NCBI GenBank assembly: GCA_963932145.1
Contig: OZ010573.1
Coordinates: forward strand, 24,660,260 to 24,724,259
Direction: 5' to 3'
From: Acanthosepion lycidas
Taxonomy: Eukaryota > Mollusca > Cephalopoda > Sepiida > Sepiidae
DNA: 64,000 nt
Shown: positions 23,186 to 33,174 of the stretch, piece after piece
Layout: every line of letters starts with the position of its first letter
How positions within the stretch are numbered: the first letter of the stretch is position 1
Notes under the pieces: model-generated
Seen by the model: only the letters and a program-made list of their open reading frames with translations
What the model was told of the DNA's origin: nothing
The model's database searches: none
Made by a program: the position numbers and the translations under genes

Positions 23186-23348
23186 TAGACCGGAATTTTA
23201 ACCCATCTCACTGATTCTATTTCCCGAGTAAATATTTACCGGTATATCGGACAAGAGAAGTATTATGTAAAAGAAATAAACAAATAAAAACAAAAAGAGA
23301 ACCCCCAAAATTCATTTTTGGTAAATAAATAAAATTTACAGTGATTAC

Positions 23349-23426
23349 CTCTTCAAAATTGCTGTTTATTGCTGTGTCCAGAATACATTGGCAGTGTGTT
23401 TTGTACATCATCACGAATGTTTCCAC
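23349..23426 (-). CDS. RFX6: RFX6-like transcription factor, exon (start of post-DBD conserved region)
   Basis: This exon encodes 26 residues, including [12 protein letters not shown] and ending NFEE. On the minus strand it is bounded by a TTTTGCAG acceptor and a GTAATC donor, and it is phase 0 at both ends. I recall the matching stretch of vertebrate RFX6 as nearly identical, with CQCILD rather than the CQRILD of RFX4, which is why I call RFX6. RFX proteins are nuclear winged-helix factors that bind X-box DNA, and RFX6 is known for gut and pancreatic endocrine development in vertebrates. This segment lies just after the DNA-binding domain and begins the conserved B/C/dimerisation region. It is the most 5' exon I can find. 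The preceding exon (usually carrying a TGTLLPEFP-like motif) and the DNA-binding exons were not located. The intron to the next exon is about 13.9 kb. Confidence 0.9.
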
Positions 23427-23683
23427 CTGCAAAATTCAGGAAAAGAAGAAAATCTTAAGTATTTTTCATTTATACGTATAAAACAAATATAATCGGAAAG
23501 TAATTTACGATTTTGGGAATCAATTGTAATATTTTAAAAAATAAAGTTGATTAACAAAAATGGAAATTTATAGTTTACTAATGCAGTGAGTTCGAGTCTC
23601 ACTGGATGCCAATAGTTAGTAGGAAAACCGTGTCATACGAAGTTAGTCAAAGAAAACATTAAGAATAAATGAACATTTTAAAC

Positions 23684-23905
23684 ATAGGAAGCACAGTGGC
23701 GTAATGGAAAGCGGCTCGGATTGAGGAGCCGAGTTCGAATTTCATTCGAATCTGTTATGTGCTAATACCCTTGGGAAAGGTATGAATCCTCTTCCCCCCA
23801 ACTATGGGTAAATAGTAGGACAGATCGGGTTCTATAGCATTGGATGGCAGCTGGTCTACCGCAGAAAGAAACCTACTGCGGGAAGAAAATCTGCCTCGTC
23901 AGTCA
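23684..23905 (+). mobile_element. tRNA-derived SINE (core family)
   Basis: GCACAGTGGCGTAATGG (A-box-like), GCCGAGTTCGAATTTC (B-box-like) and the core CTTGGGAAAGGTATGAATCC, followed by ACTATGGGTAAATAGTAGGA. This is one of the better preserved copies, in the same order as 42.28 and 63.3 kb. Confidence 0.8.
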
Positions 23906-24135
23906 TGTATCGAAAGATACATGATCGCCTAAGTAGGGCACATATGCCAGTGTAGTGAGTTCGATCCTTATTGCCGTCTCCCTACCGTTACTATCCTTTA
24001 GTAAGATTCGAAAATAACATGGATGCCTGCCATAGAATGTAGTAGGTTCGATCTTCACGGGATGCTCGATTATGTTGTGTAAATGTTTACTTTAGCTACA
24101 CAGAATTATGCCACGACTAGCAATCTAGTCGCACT

Positions 24136-24212
24136 ACTTTTTTAAAATGTCGTGCCCCTTCAGGACGTAAACAATCTCAGCTCTCCACAAATTCCTTTTC
24201 TTCATTATCTGG
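24136..24212 (-). mobile_element. RTE-like LINE, extreme 3' coding fragment
   Basis: The minus strand reads GGAATTTGTGGAGAGCTGAG then GTCCTGAAGGGGCACGAC. This corresponds to the RKLWRAMIAHVLKGHGT end of the family, with a frameshift. Confidence 0.55.
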
Positions 24213-24329
24213 GAATTGCGATACATTCTTTGGAAAATAACGTGGTAGATTCCGGTTGCTTTCTTCATGAAATTTCCTTCTCTTAGATTGGTTGTTACCC
24301 AACACTAGAGGGCTCAGTAAGCTAATTGG

Positions 24330-24485
24330 AAGGATTCACGTCTTTCCCATGGGAGAGAAACAAATCCGTCTTATGAAGGGATAGTCTATTGCGTTCACTT
24401 TCGCACGAACTCCAAATTTGAACTCGGTTCGTCGAGTTCACTTTTCGTCTAGATAAACGTTACACCGTCCACAAATCACTAGACT
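24330..24485 (-). mobile_element. tRNA-derived SINE copy, diverged
   Basis: The complement shows GACGGTGTAACG (A-box-like), GAACCGAGTTCAAATTTGG (B-box-like) and a degraded GGGAAAGACGTGAATCC core. Confidence 0.55.
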
Positions 24486-24680
24486 CACTAATACTTTCGC
24501 AAATTCGATACTTGTTATTACTGGCCTTGTGTCAGATTCGGCTTAACGTAGTAAATACCTTCTGAGGAAAAAGTCGGTTAGTATGGATGAGAAATTCAAA
24601 GAACAGAGAGGTCCAAATATACCACTGATCCTGGTAATCTCTGTGTCTCCAGATGAAACACGTTCGAATGCCTATTTTTG

Positions 24681-25556
24681 AAACAGTTTGACAGGGTTTG
24701 TCATGCTGGTCTTCTTCACAAGTTGAAGGGTTATGTTGTTTCTGGTCGTTTTTTTTTAACATATACAATCTTTATCAAATGAAAGTTGTCTTGAATGGAC
24801 AGTGCCCTAGATCTTTTTATATTAATGCAGGCGTCTCTCATAACTTTATTCTTGGACCTATTTTGTTCCTTATTTTCATCAACGACCTTCCAGATGTCAC
24901 CAGTTCCCGGCTCAAGAGCAACTCACTGCGCCTTTTTCGTTTCTTGTTTTCCACTGACATGAAGTGATAAATTATATTGAATCAATTTCGAAATCTGGTG
25001 CTCAGAAATTTTTACCACTAGAATCTATCTTACAAATTTATAAGCCTACTTACTATCCGTCTGTGAATCGTATATTGTCATATCTGGTTTGGTTGTTCTA
25101 TATCTAGAGATTGGAAAAATTCCAAGAAAAATCTGCAACGTTATCGGTCCTGATCTGGTATTTCTGTTTCAGTCACTGTAACGTAGCCTCCCCTGTGCCA
25201 TTTCTTTAAATATTTCCATGGCAATTGTTCGGATTAACTCTTCTCTTTGGTATTTAGACTTTACGAATTTAAGCACAATACTACATTGGTAGCTATGACT
25301 CATCATTTTACAATTGAAATGGCTAGATGGAATCCTAATTTCTATGCTAGCAGTTTATTTTCTCGCACTTCTCGCTTATCTAATCCTCTCTAACCTCTTG
25401 CTTTCCAATCATCTTTGATCTTCAAAAACTAAAATGCAATGTCAATCATTATTTTCAATCCTAATTCCTGTTATTTTTTTGGTCTCATATTCTTTCATAC
25501 TCAGTAACCCTTTGCGTCGTAGTAGTTTTATTGCCTTGATTTGGATGAAATGATAA
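24681..25556 (+). mobile_element. LINE family A copy, RT middle deleted
   Basis: It begins in the RT domain (FDRVCHAGLLHKLKGYV readable with a frame shift, compare SKAFDRVWHAGLLRKL at 45.7 kb). It passes the LGPILFLIFINDLPD block, then jumps to the C-terminal region (LESILQIYK) and runs to the full tail CAGTAACCCTTTGCGTCG and GGATGAAATGATAAA. The catalytic YADD region is missing and there are several stops. Confidence 0.8.
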
Positions 25557-25719
25557 AAAAAAAAAACAGTATGAAGTACGAATAAAGGGAAGAAAGCACT
25601 GTGATTAATTCAAATCATTCTAGGGGTGGGGTCCCTCGTTTTACAAAGCAGATGTGGTCGGGTTAAGAAAATCGCAATACAGTATCGTTTTTTAACCGTG
25701 ACAAGAGATAAAACTGGAG

Positions 25720-25940
25720 AAGAAGTCGTAGATTTATTCTTGTCCCAAGGGTATTTGTGTCTAAGTGATTATAATGAACCTGAATTGGAACTCAGTTCTC
25801 CGATTTTTAATTCTGAGCCATTATCCATTACATCACCCGCAGAACCAAGCTTAAAACACTTTGTATTACCAAGTAGTCATCCCTCTAGATATTGACAAAG
25901 TCCAACGTTGCTTAACTACGATGATCGTTCTTACATAAGG
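25720..25940 (-). mobile_element. 5S/tRNA composite SINE
   Basis: Minus strand: a 5S remnant (GATCATCGTAGTTAAGCAAC, GATGACTACTTGGTAATAC), then GGTGATGTAATGGATAATGG, GAGTTCCAATTCAGG and CCTTGGGACAAGAATAAATC. It has the same order as 8.7-9.05 kb but is more diverged. Confidence 0.8.
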
Positions 25941-26139
25941 CAGTAAGAGTTTTGTAACTTTGGTACACTATCATTTCTTTACTGCCTTTCAGTTCTCATT
26001 TACTTTTTGATCAGCAAGTAAGTATGGATCTGGTGATTGCATCGTCAAAAATTGTTTTCTGAATTAAATATGGCTGATTTTCGGTTTAGATCTGATTATT
26101 AATTTTAAGAATTGGTCGTTCAAAACTTGTCACAGGTGA

Positions 26140-26180
26140 GTGTGTGTGTGTGTGTGTGGGTGTGTGTGTGAGTGAGAGAA
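26140..26180 (+). repeat. (GT)n microsatellite
   Basis: An interrupted GT tract. Confidence 0.9.
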
Positions 26181-26224
26181 GTGTGAGATATCAATCTAGG
26201 AAATACATAAATTCTGCAGTGTGA

Positions 26225-27090
26225 ACTAAAACTTCAATGTACCGTGTCTCTGCAGGTCTTGGATAGTCACGGTTCTCCACAACTTCTTATCCTTTGTAGC
26301 ATTTAGCAAGGTTCGTTTTCTAGGTCTCGATTCTGTCATCTATTTACACGAGCTTATTAGGTAGGTCATTCGCAGCGTTTCTTTGTCCCTCTTGCCTTCA
26401 TTACATCCTGTGGGTATCCAATTCTTTAAACCTTCTTTCCTCATTATGCATCTTGAAAATTTCAGCTCGTTTTATGCTAAATATAAGCGCCCTTTTTGTT
26501 TCCATTTTCTTTAAAACTTCCTCGTTACTATCAACTTTATGGTATTCTCAGCATCCTTTTGTAGCGGTAACAAAGGTTTGTAGAACCACACATCTGTTAC
26601 CTCAAGTTTCTTCTTCGTCTGTGAGAGCTTTTTCATATAGGAGTGAAGCTATTACATAAATTCAGCACTCTTTTCTTTTTTCCTAACGAAATTCTATTTC
26701 TTAATTCTTTGCTAAGATTTTGGAAGGTATCTCTCGCTATTCCTGTGTACTTTCGGATTTCGGTGTCCCATTCTCTGTTAAATCCCCTCTCAGATATTTT
26801 AATTTTCGTACTTACTTGATTTTTGGTATCTCGAATTCATAGTTCGCGTCTTTGGTTGTACCTCTTGTATAACAATTATATATTCTATTTTCTTAGAATT
26901 GATGTTTAGTTTCTTTTTTTTTTCGCACTTTTGTTTATTAACTTCTGTAGGGGATCCTGTAGTTTCGTTTCTGTGTCTGATATCAAGACTGCGTCATCTA
27001 CATATCTTATGTTGTTAAGATTGCGTCCGCCACTAACAAATCCTGGTAGGACATCTAGTTCTCTGAGGATCACCACGCGGTAAAGAATTA
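26225..27090 (-). mobile_element. RTE-like LINE, RT palm to C-terminus, broken
   Basis: The minus strand reads, across frames, SGGRNLNNIRYVDDAVLISD, RKLKYLRGDLTENG, LRNRISLRKKRKLLNCY, then KKMETKRALI, and ends LQRHGTLKF. YVDD is the RT catalytic signature (motif C). It belongs to the same general family as 48.9-49.7 kb but is clearly a different subfamily. There are many frame breaks, and the 5' part is missing. Confidence 0.8.
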
Positions 27091-27181
27091 ATATTTGAAC
27101 AATTATTTTAAACGGAGGATAGCGCTCTCGGATGCAAAAAAAGATTTGGATAGGACTAATTAACTCTTATGTTGAATCCAG

Positions 27182-27322
27182 TCATTTGACAGGAACTCTA
27201 TTGAATACGTTTGGGCCATTTTTGATCGAGAAATAGAAATTATCCATAAAAAACACATAAAAGACTTGTTTCGTTGGATGGCATCACGAGAGAAAATAGC
27301 AAATCTGATAAATATCTGTTAA
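27182..27322 (+). pseudogene. Tc1/mariner transposase C-terminal fragment
   Basis: 47 codons to a stop. They start SFDRNSIEYVWAIFDREI and contain LFRWMASREKIANLINIC. The NSIEYVWA stretch resembles the (D)LNPIEHVWD motif holding the last catalytic acid of Tc1/mariner transposases, and the following helix pattern fits. No TIRs or upstream domains were found nearby, although a MADE1-like MITE lies 350 bp to the right. Confidence 0.4.
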
Positions 27323-27671
27323 TCCAATGAATTCTAAATTTCATAAAATAATCTTGAATTATATCGTATAAAATTAAAGCATCTGTTTAATTTTGTCATA
27401 TTTCAGTAGTGAAAAAATGTTAGAATACTTTTTATTCTGTATCGATTATCAATTGCTTTTCCATTAATTTTTATGAGATCGAAATTTTTCGCAGCCATCT
27501 TTATATCGGAAGTTGAAGCCATTTGCATTTTATTATTTATAGTCATTTATTGGTCTGTTAGGAAGTGCTATAATTTTTTCCTGATGTTTTATTTGAATAC
27601 AGGTCAGAACTAATGCTGGTATCAGATAATTTTATTTTAGCACATCCATTTTTCAATAACAAAAGACAGTA

Positions 27672-27773
27672 TTAGGTTGGTGCAAAAATAATGACGTAAT
27701 AATGTCGTTTTTTGACGTATTTTTTAACGTCAAAAAACGACATTATTACGTCATTATTTTTGCAACAACCTAA
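27672..27773. mobile_element. MADE1-like mariner MITE (102-bp form)
   Basis: TA-flanked palindrome with TTAGGTTGGTGCAAAAATAA termini, one mismatch between arms (GCAACAACC), and loop GACGTATTTTTTAACGTC. It is almost identical to the copy at 47405. Confidence 0.9.
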
Positions 27774-28290
27774 TAAAAAGATCACTGTAACCGAAATATT
27801 CCCGAATGCTTAGGGTACATTGATAGTAGTCTGTAAAATACTGATCTTAGATACTGGGTTAGTGATGCTCGTTACCATACAAGGAGAAAATGGAAATTTA
27901 CTTCAGGAAGAGGCGTGACATTCAAGTGAATCTCATATAGCTGTTGTTTTTCAGTGCGTCAGTCCTATTTGGGGATTAGAATGTGTTAGTATCGTGCTAT
28001 ATGATTTACACCAGGAGGTGCCAGATAGTTTGAATCGAATGTAATGTCAATAAAGATCATTTAAGGTGTTGATCTGTAGTGATCACTATATGTACTGGGC
28101 TCACCCTAAGAGATACCAAAATATACTTAGCACTTATTGTTACACTAGAACATCAGCGAAATCAGTTACATCATCTGGCTGACCTAGAAGATGACTTCCT
28201 AGCCACCAGGTGTAGATTCATGCCTGTACTGGATGTCAGTCCCTCGTGCGTGCGGGTCGCATAGCAGTTATCAGCGTAGAAAATGAGATC
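27774..28290. other. Unique-looking stretch, nothing recognised
   Basis: Short open frames only, including 28079-28264 without splice context. No repeat partner noticed. Confidence 0.4.
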
Positions 28291-28294
28291 GGCA

Positions 28295-28400
28295 TACCAA
28301 AGTTGTTGCATTCACTTTCACAAAAATAGCATTGAGGAAGGCATATATCCATCTGTTCTTCCTGCAGCAACGGGTTAAACAGAATTGTAGATTGAACTCT
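28295..28400 (+). mobile_element. SINE core/tail fragment
   Basis: ATTGAGGAAGGCATATATCC and GCAACGGGTTAAACAGAATT resemble the core and tail of the tRNA-derived SINE. The head is lost. Confidence 0.4.
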
Positions 28401-28730
28401 CTAGCCTTGGCTAGTAACCAATAAAGTAGAAGGATAACTGAATTCAAAACTAGATGGGTGTGGCGCTAACAACTCCATCCCCATAAACCTACTTGCTGCT
28501 GACATCACAGCATAATACTAATCAACAGGTATCTACTCATACTAAGGAATATATTAGTGCATTTGAATAGCTATACAAATTTGATTGAAGATCAACGAAA
28601 ATTCTTTGGGAAAGATTTCTTTGAAATTTATTTTTCCTATTTTGGATAATTTCGTGTTTTCTGCTGCAAATTATGGTGTTTTCTTTTTAAATTTATCGTT
28701 TCTTCACTTGTCAGTTCGTGTTTTATCTTT

Positions 28731-28733
<3 letters not shown>

Positions 28734-28775
<42 letters not shown>
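28734..28775. repeat. (TA)n microsatellite
   Basis: A pure TA tract. Confidence 0.95.
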
Positions 28776-28776
<1 letters not shown>

Positions 28777-29800
28777 TAACAGTCTATCCTTTATCGAGCA
28801 ATACTATTTTTGTTTATTTATTATTTTGTGCCTAGAAATGTTGTCATGAATACAATAAATCATTGTTCGGCTGGAATAGACCCGGCATATTTACGAAGAT
28901 GACTTAAGTCCAGAGAAAGATTTACATATACATTAACAGACGGACCAAATAAAATTACATGCCGAATTATTGTTGCGGGTAACAATTGCTGGTTGAGCGC
29001 CGGCAGTCTGCTTTTCATAAAACCTCGGCTTTTGACAGTCTTACCCTTTTCCGGCCATGAAGGTTTATTTTCAGTAGAGTAATGAATTCTTGGCCGATTG
29101 TCACGTGATCGTATGCGGGGAAATAAACCAAGATTTGAAAGACAAATGCAATTACAATGATTACACGGGAACAGAACCCTGTCATTTGTTGCAAATATTA
29201 AAGGCTAATCATTGTTTTTCTCGTGGGCTCGTTTCAGATGTTCATGCTGGATGCGTACCCTTTCATATTCAGTTACGACCTCACTGATTTTTTCTCTTCA
29301 TAATGTTCTGTGGTTAGCCGCTTCTACCCAGTTTTCATAAGAAATGCCGGTCTTCTTTAAGCATCTTTTAAACAAACTTTATATCGCTGGTCCAACATAT
29401 AATAAATATTAGTTAGTTATCAAAAATATAAAAAGCTAATGATACTCATCAACGGCCGAAGTTTCGCTTGTCAGGGTCCAGATAAGAATATTAATTATTA
29501 GCAGAATATATGTTTTATAAATGTTTATTATATACGCCAAATTGTCAATGTAGAACATTTTAAATTTGCGGTTATCATGTGACTTCATAAAATAACATTC
29601 TACTAACAATTATTACAAATATTCTTCTCTGGAGCATGACGAGCGAAATATCGTGGAACTTTAAGTCCACCTTTTATAAGTGTTCTGAACTTTTTATAAT
29701 TTTTGATAGCATTTATTATTGTTGTAGAAATCTATTGGGCACATTAGTGAAAAAATTCTGCTCACCTTGGCAAACTTTAAATTACACCAAGATGAAGGTA
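28776..29800. other. No gene or repeat copy recognised
   Basis: Mixed-composition DNA. A 65-codon frame at 29090 has no recognisable motif or splice sites. At 29448 a CAACGGCCGAAGTTTCGC word resembles the SINE 3' word at 47.77 kb. Confidence 0.4.

Positions 29801-29806
<6 letters not shown>

Positions 29807-29848
<42 letters not shown>
29807..29848. repeat. (TA)n(CA)n microsatellite
   Basis: A TA tract running into CA repeats. Confidence 0.95.
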
Positions 29849-29930
29849 GCACAAAATTGTAATTAGTAGGGATTATTCCAAAGAGGACATTTAGTTCATC
29901 TGAGAGCGCAGTGTATGACACAGGGCCAAT

Positions 29931-30110
29931 TATATTAATAATTAAGAAAAACCTTAAAAATCCATCGTCGGTAATATATTTATTTCGATGAATATAGGCA
30001 TATTCATCTCTTCAGAGTGAGCAGCCTGAGGAGATGAATATGCCTATATTCATCGAAAATAAATTTATTACCGACAATGGATTTTAAAGTTTTTCCTAAT
30101 TATTAATATA
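29931..30110. repeat. 180-bp palindrome, about 75-bp arms
   Basis: The left arm includes AATCCATCGTCGGTAATA and ATATAGGCATATTCATCTC. The right arm has the complements GAGATGAATATGCCTATAT and TATTACCGACAATGGATT. The loop is about 20 bp (TTCAGAGTGAGCAGCCTGAG). The arms carry a few mismatches, so it is older than the 14.8-kb repeat. Confidence 0.85.
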
Positions 30111-30125
30111 TATATTTTATAAAAT

Positions 30126-30160
30126 TACACTATAGGCCAAAAGTTTTGGACTACCTTATT
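30126..30160 (+). mobile_element. Single Tc1-like terminal repeat
   Basis: TA followed by CACTATAGGCCAAAAGTTTT, a Tc1-like terminal sequence (families ending GGCCAAAAGTTT are known). The same start occurs at 63958. No opposite end was found to the right, so it is a solo or decayed end. It abuts the palindrome. Confidence 0.5.
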
Positions 30161-31139
30161 GATTTAATAATTAGTAAGTTTCATACATTCATTAGTTTAA
30201 TTAACTCTTAAGATTACCAATAGATAGCAAGGTAAGTTAGCAAAATTGAGTTAAAACTTTAAGGACATTGTATGCAGTAATAGGTTAATTTCGTTATTAT
30301 TATTGAATATAATGATAAAAAACGTTCCGGGAGAGAAAGTTATTCCGGCTCGAAGTAAGTTAGTAAATTAGTTTTGAAAAAGGTATGAAACCTTCAATTT
30401 TTAGGCGTTACTTCGAAATCCTTTGTCCTAGAATGTATGTGTTGACCACGCAATCTGGTTTAAGGTGTATAACGATAAAAAGCAAATGAGAATTTACTCC
30501 TGAAAAAAAATATTGGATAAAATCACCTAAGTGTTTTACACTGAACCAAACAATGTAAGCCGGTCAAAAATGTACAGCAGTAATTGTTCATACATTTTAC
30601 TTTAATTTTTTTCTCGTTCACCTGTCCTCACTCATGATAGTCGGTCGGTCAATCAAATCTAAAAACCTTAAACGACACCCGACCGCGTGTGTGTTTATGT
30701 TGTTTTTTAAGAGATAAAACAGAATTAAGTAGAAATCAAAAGATAAAAACTATCCTTGAAGTTTTGTTATTACCTCGAATTACAACCAAGCAAGGCACTG
30801 GCAATTGCAAAGGAAGGCAGATATGGACAATGAGGTGGACAGGCAGAGGAAATCCGACTGTTCAGTCGCAACAGCAATCACCGTTAGGTTTTCAAGCTCT
30901 GTGTTCTTGTTATTCATCCCGTTACCTGTCGGGCCGAACATCGGGGACTCTTTTCAGTGGATGAGAGTCTCTGGACGTATTCAGATAGCGACGAAATGGA
31001 CATGAAGTACCGATAGGCTTTCCACTCTGATAGGGTCTTATCTCGTCCGGGTCTTGTTGTCCAAGCGGCTACAGTTGGTAAATATTGAACGCGAAGTGGA
31101 CATAATGGACTCTTTTGAAGGAGTGAGGAAGGAAATATG
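30161..31139. other. No gene recognised
   Basis: AT-rich then mixed composition. Frames at 30689-31005 overlap one another and lack protein-like features. Confidence 0.4.
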
Positions 31140-31179
31140 GTTGATGTTGTGGGTTCTAGAGTAAGCAGGAAGATAAGGT

Positions 31180-31550
31180 TCAAAAGAAAGAAAAGAAAAA
31201 AATTAAAAAGGGTGAGGAGAAAAGGAACGGGGAAAGAAAGCAAAGAAAGGAGAAGACAAAGAAAAGAAGAGATTGGAAAAGTGGTGCAAAAATAAAGAGG
31301 GAATGAGAAAAGTGAAGAGAAGAAAATGACAGAAAAAGGTAAGGAGAGATGGAAAAGCATAAACAAAAGAAAGAGAAAGAAAAATAAAAAAAATCATAGA
31401 GAGAAAATGCGTGCAAAAGAGCGAGCTAATGAGAGAGACTGAATGAGCGAGCGAGTTAATGAGAATGAGTAACTTAATAAGAGAATGAGAGTGACTGAGA
31501 CAGAAAGGAGAACGAGTGCGTGAAAATCTCAGAGCGGGAACGAGAGAGAG
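31180..31550 (+). repeat. Purine-rich lead-in to the minisatellite
   Basis: The plus strand is almost all A and G with GAGAGA, AAAGAAAG and GAGCGAG motifs. It grades into the ordered array at about 31540. Confidence 0.8.
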
Positions 31551-33110
31551 AGACAATGGTAGAGCGGGAACGAGAGAGAGAGACAATGGTAGAGCGGGAA
31601 CGAGAGAGAGAGACACACACAATGACAGAGTGAAAACGAGAGAGAGAGACACACAATGACAGTGTGAGAACGAGAGAGAGAGAGAGAGAGAGACACACAC
31701 AATGACAGAGTGAAAACGAGAGAGAGAGACACACACAATGACAGAGTGAAAACGAGAGAGAGAGACACACACAATGACAGAGTGAAAACGAGAGAGAGAG
31801 ACACACACAATGACAGAGTGAAAACGAGAGAGAGAGACACACACAATGACAGAGTGAAAACGAGAGAGAGAGACACACACAATGACAGAGTGAAAACGAG
31901 AGAGAGAGACACACACAATGACAGAGTGAAAACGAGAGAGAGAGACACACACAATGACAGAGTGAAAACGAGAGAGAGAGACACACACAATGACAGAGTG
32001 AAAACGAGAGAGAGAGACACACACACAATGACAGAGTGAAAACGAGAGAGAGAGACACACACAATGACAGAGTGAAAACGAGAGAGAGAGACACACACAA
32101 TGACAGAGTGAAAACGAGAGAGAGAGACACACACACAATGACAGAGTGAAAACGAGAGAGAGACACACACACAATGACAGAGTGAAAACGAGAGAGAGAC
32201 ACACACACAATGACAGAGTGAAAACGAGAGAGAGACACACACACAATGACAGAGTGAAAACGAGAGAGAGACACACACACAATGACAGAGTGAAAACGAG
32301 AGAGAGAGACACACACAATGACAGAGTGAAAACGAGAGAGAGAGACACACACAATGACAGAGTGAAAACGAGAGAGAGAGACACACAATGACAGAGTGAA
32401 AACGAGAGAGAGAGACACACAATGACAGTGTGAGAACGAGAGAGAGAGAGAGAGAAAAAAACAATGACAGAGTGAGAACGAGAGAGAGAAAAAAAACAAT
32501 GACAGAGTGAGAACGAGAGAGAGAAAAAAAACAATGACAGAGTGAGAACGAGAGAGAGAGAAAAAAAACAATGACAGAGTGAGAACGAGAGAGAGAGAGA
32601 AAAAAAACAATGACAGAGTGAGAACGAGAGAGAGAGAGAGAAAAAACTGAGAGTGAGAACGAGAGAGAGAGAGAAAAAACAATGACAGAGTGAGAACGAG
32701 AGAGAGAGAGAGAAAAAACTGAGAGTGAGAACGAGAGAGAGAGAGAAAAAACAATGACAGAGTGAGAACGAGAGAGAGAGAGAGAAAAAACAATGACAGA
32801 GTGAGAACGAGAGAGAGAGAGAGAAAAAACAATGACAGAGTGAGAACGAGAGAGAGAGAGAGAAAAAACAATGACAGAGTGAGAACGAGAGAGAGAGAGA
32901 GAAAAAACAATGACAGAGTGAGAACGAGAGAGAGAGAGAGAAAAAACAATGACAGAGTGAGAACGAGAGAGAGAGAGAGAGAAAAAAACAATGACAGAGT
33001 GAGAACGAGAGAGAGAGAGAGAGAGAAAAAAACAATGACAGAGAACGAGAGAGAGAGAGAAAAAAAAACAATGACAGAGTGAGAACGAGAGAGAAAACAA
33101 ATACGATTAT
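31540..33110 (+). repeat. Minisatellite of 36- to 39-bp purine-rich units, roughly 40 copies
   Basis: The unit in the left half is 36 bp: AACGAGAGAGAGAGAC, ACACACAATGACAGAGTGAA. Many consecutive copies are identical (31737, 31773 and onward). In the middle, units trade one GA for one CA and stay 36 bp. In the right half (from about 32450) the CA part becomes an A run and units are mostly 39 bp. Lengths divisible by three keep frames open on both strands (up to 622 codons). The peptides are pure repeats such as KTRERDTHNDRV and are not credible proteins. Confidence 0.95.
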
Positions 33111-33174
33111 ACGAAAAGAGAGAAAAGCGCTGAGAGAGAGAGAGAGAAAGAAAATTTAGAGGTTAGAGAAAGAA

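Noticed and set aside
31203-33100. Open frames up to 622 codons on the minus strand and 81-109 codons on the plus strand
   Set aside because: They are translations of the 36/39-bp minisatellite, open in several frames at once, with pure repeat composition (SLSLSFSLCHC, KTRERDTHNDRV).
31540-33110. CRISPR-like regular repeats
   Set aside because: Units are contiguous with no unique spacers, and the setting is eukaryotic.
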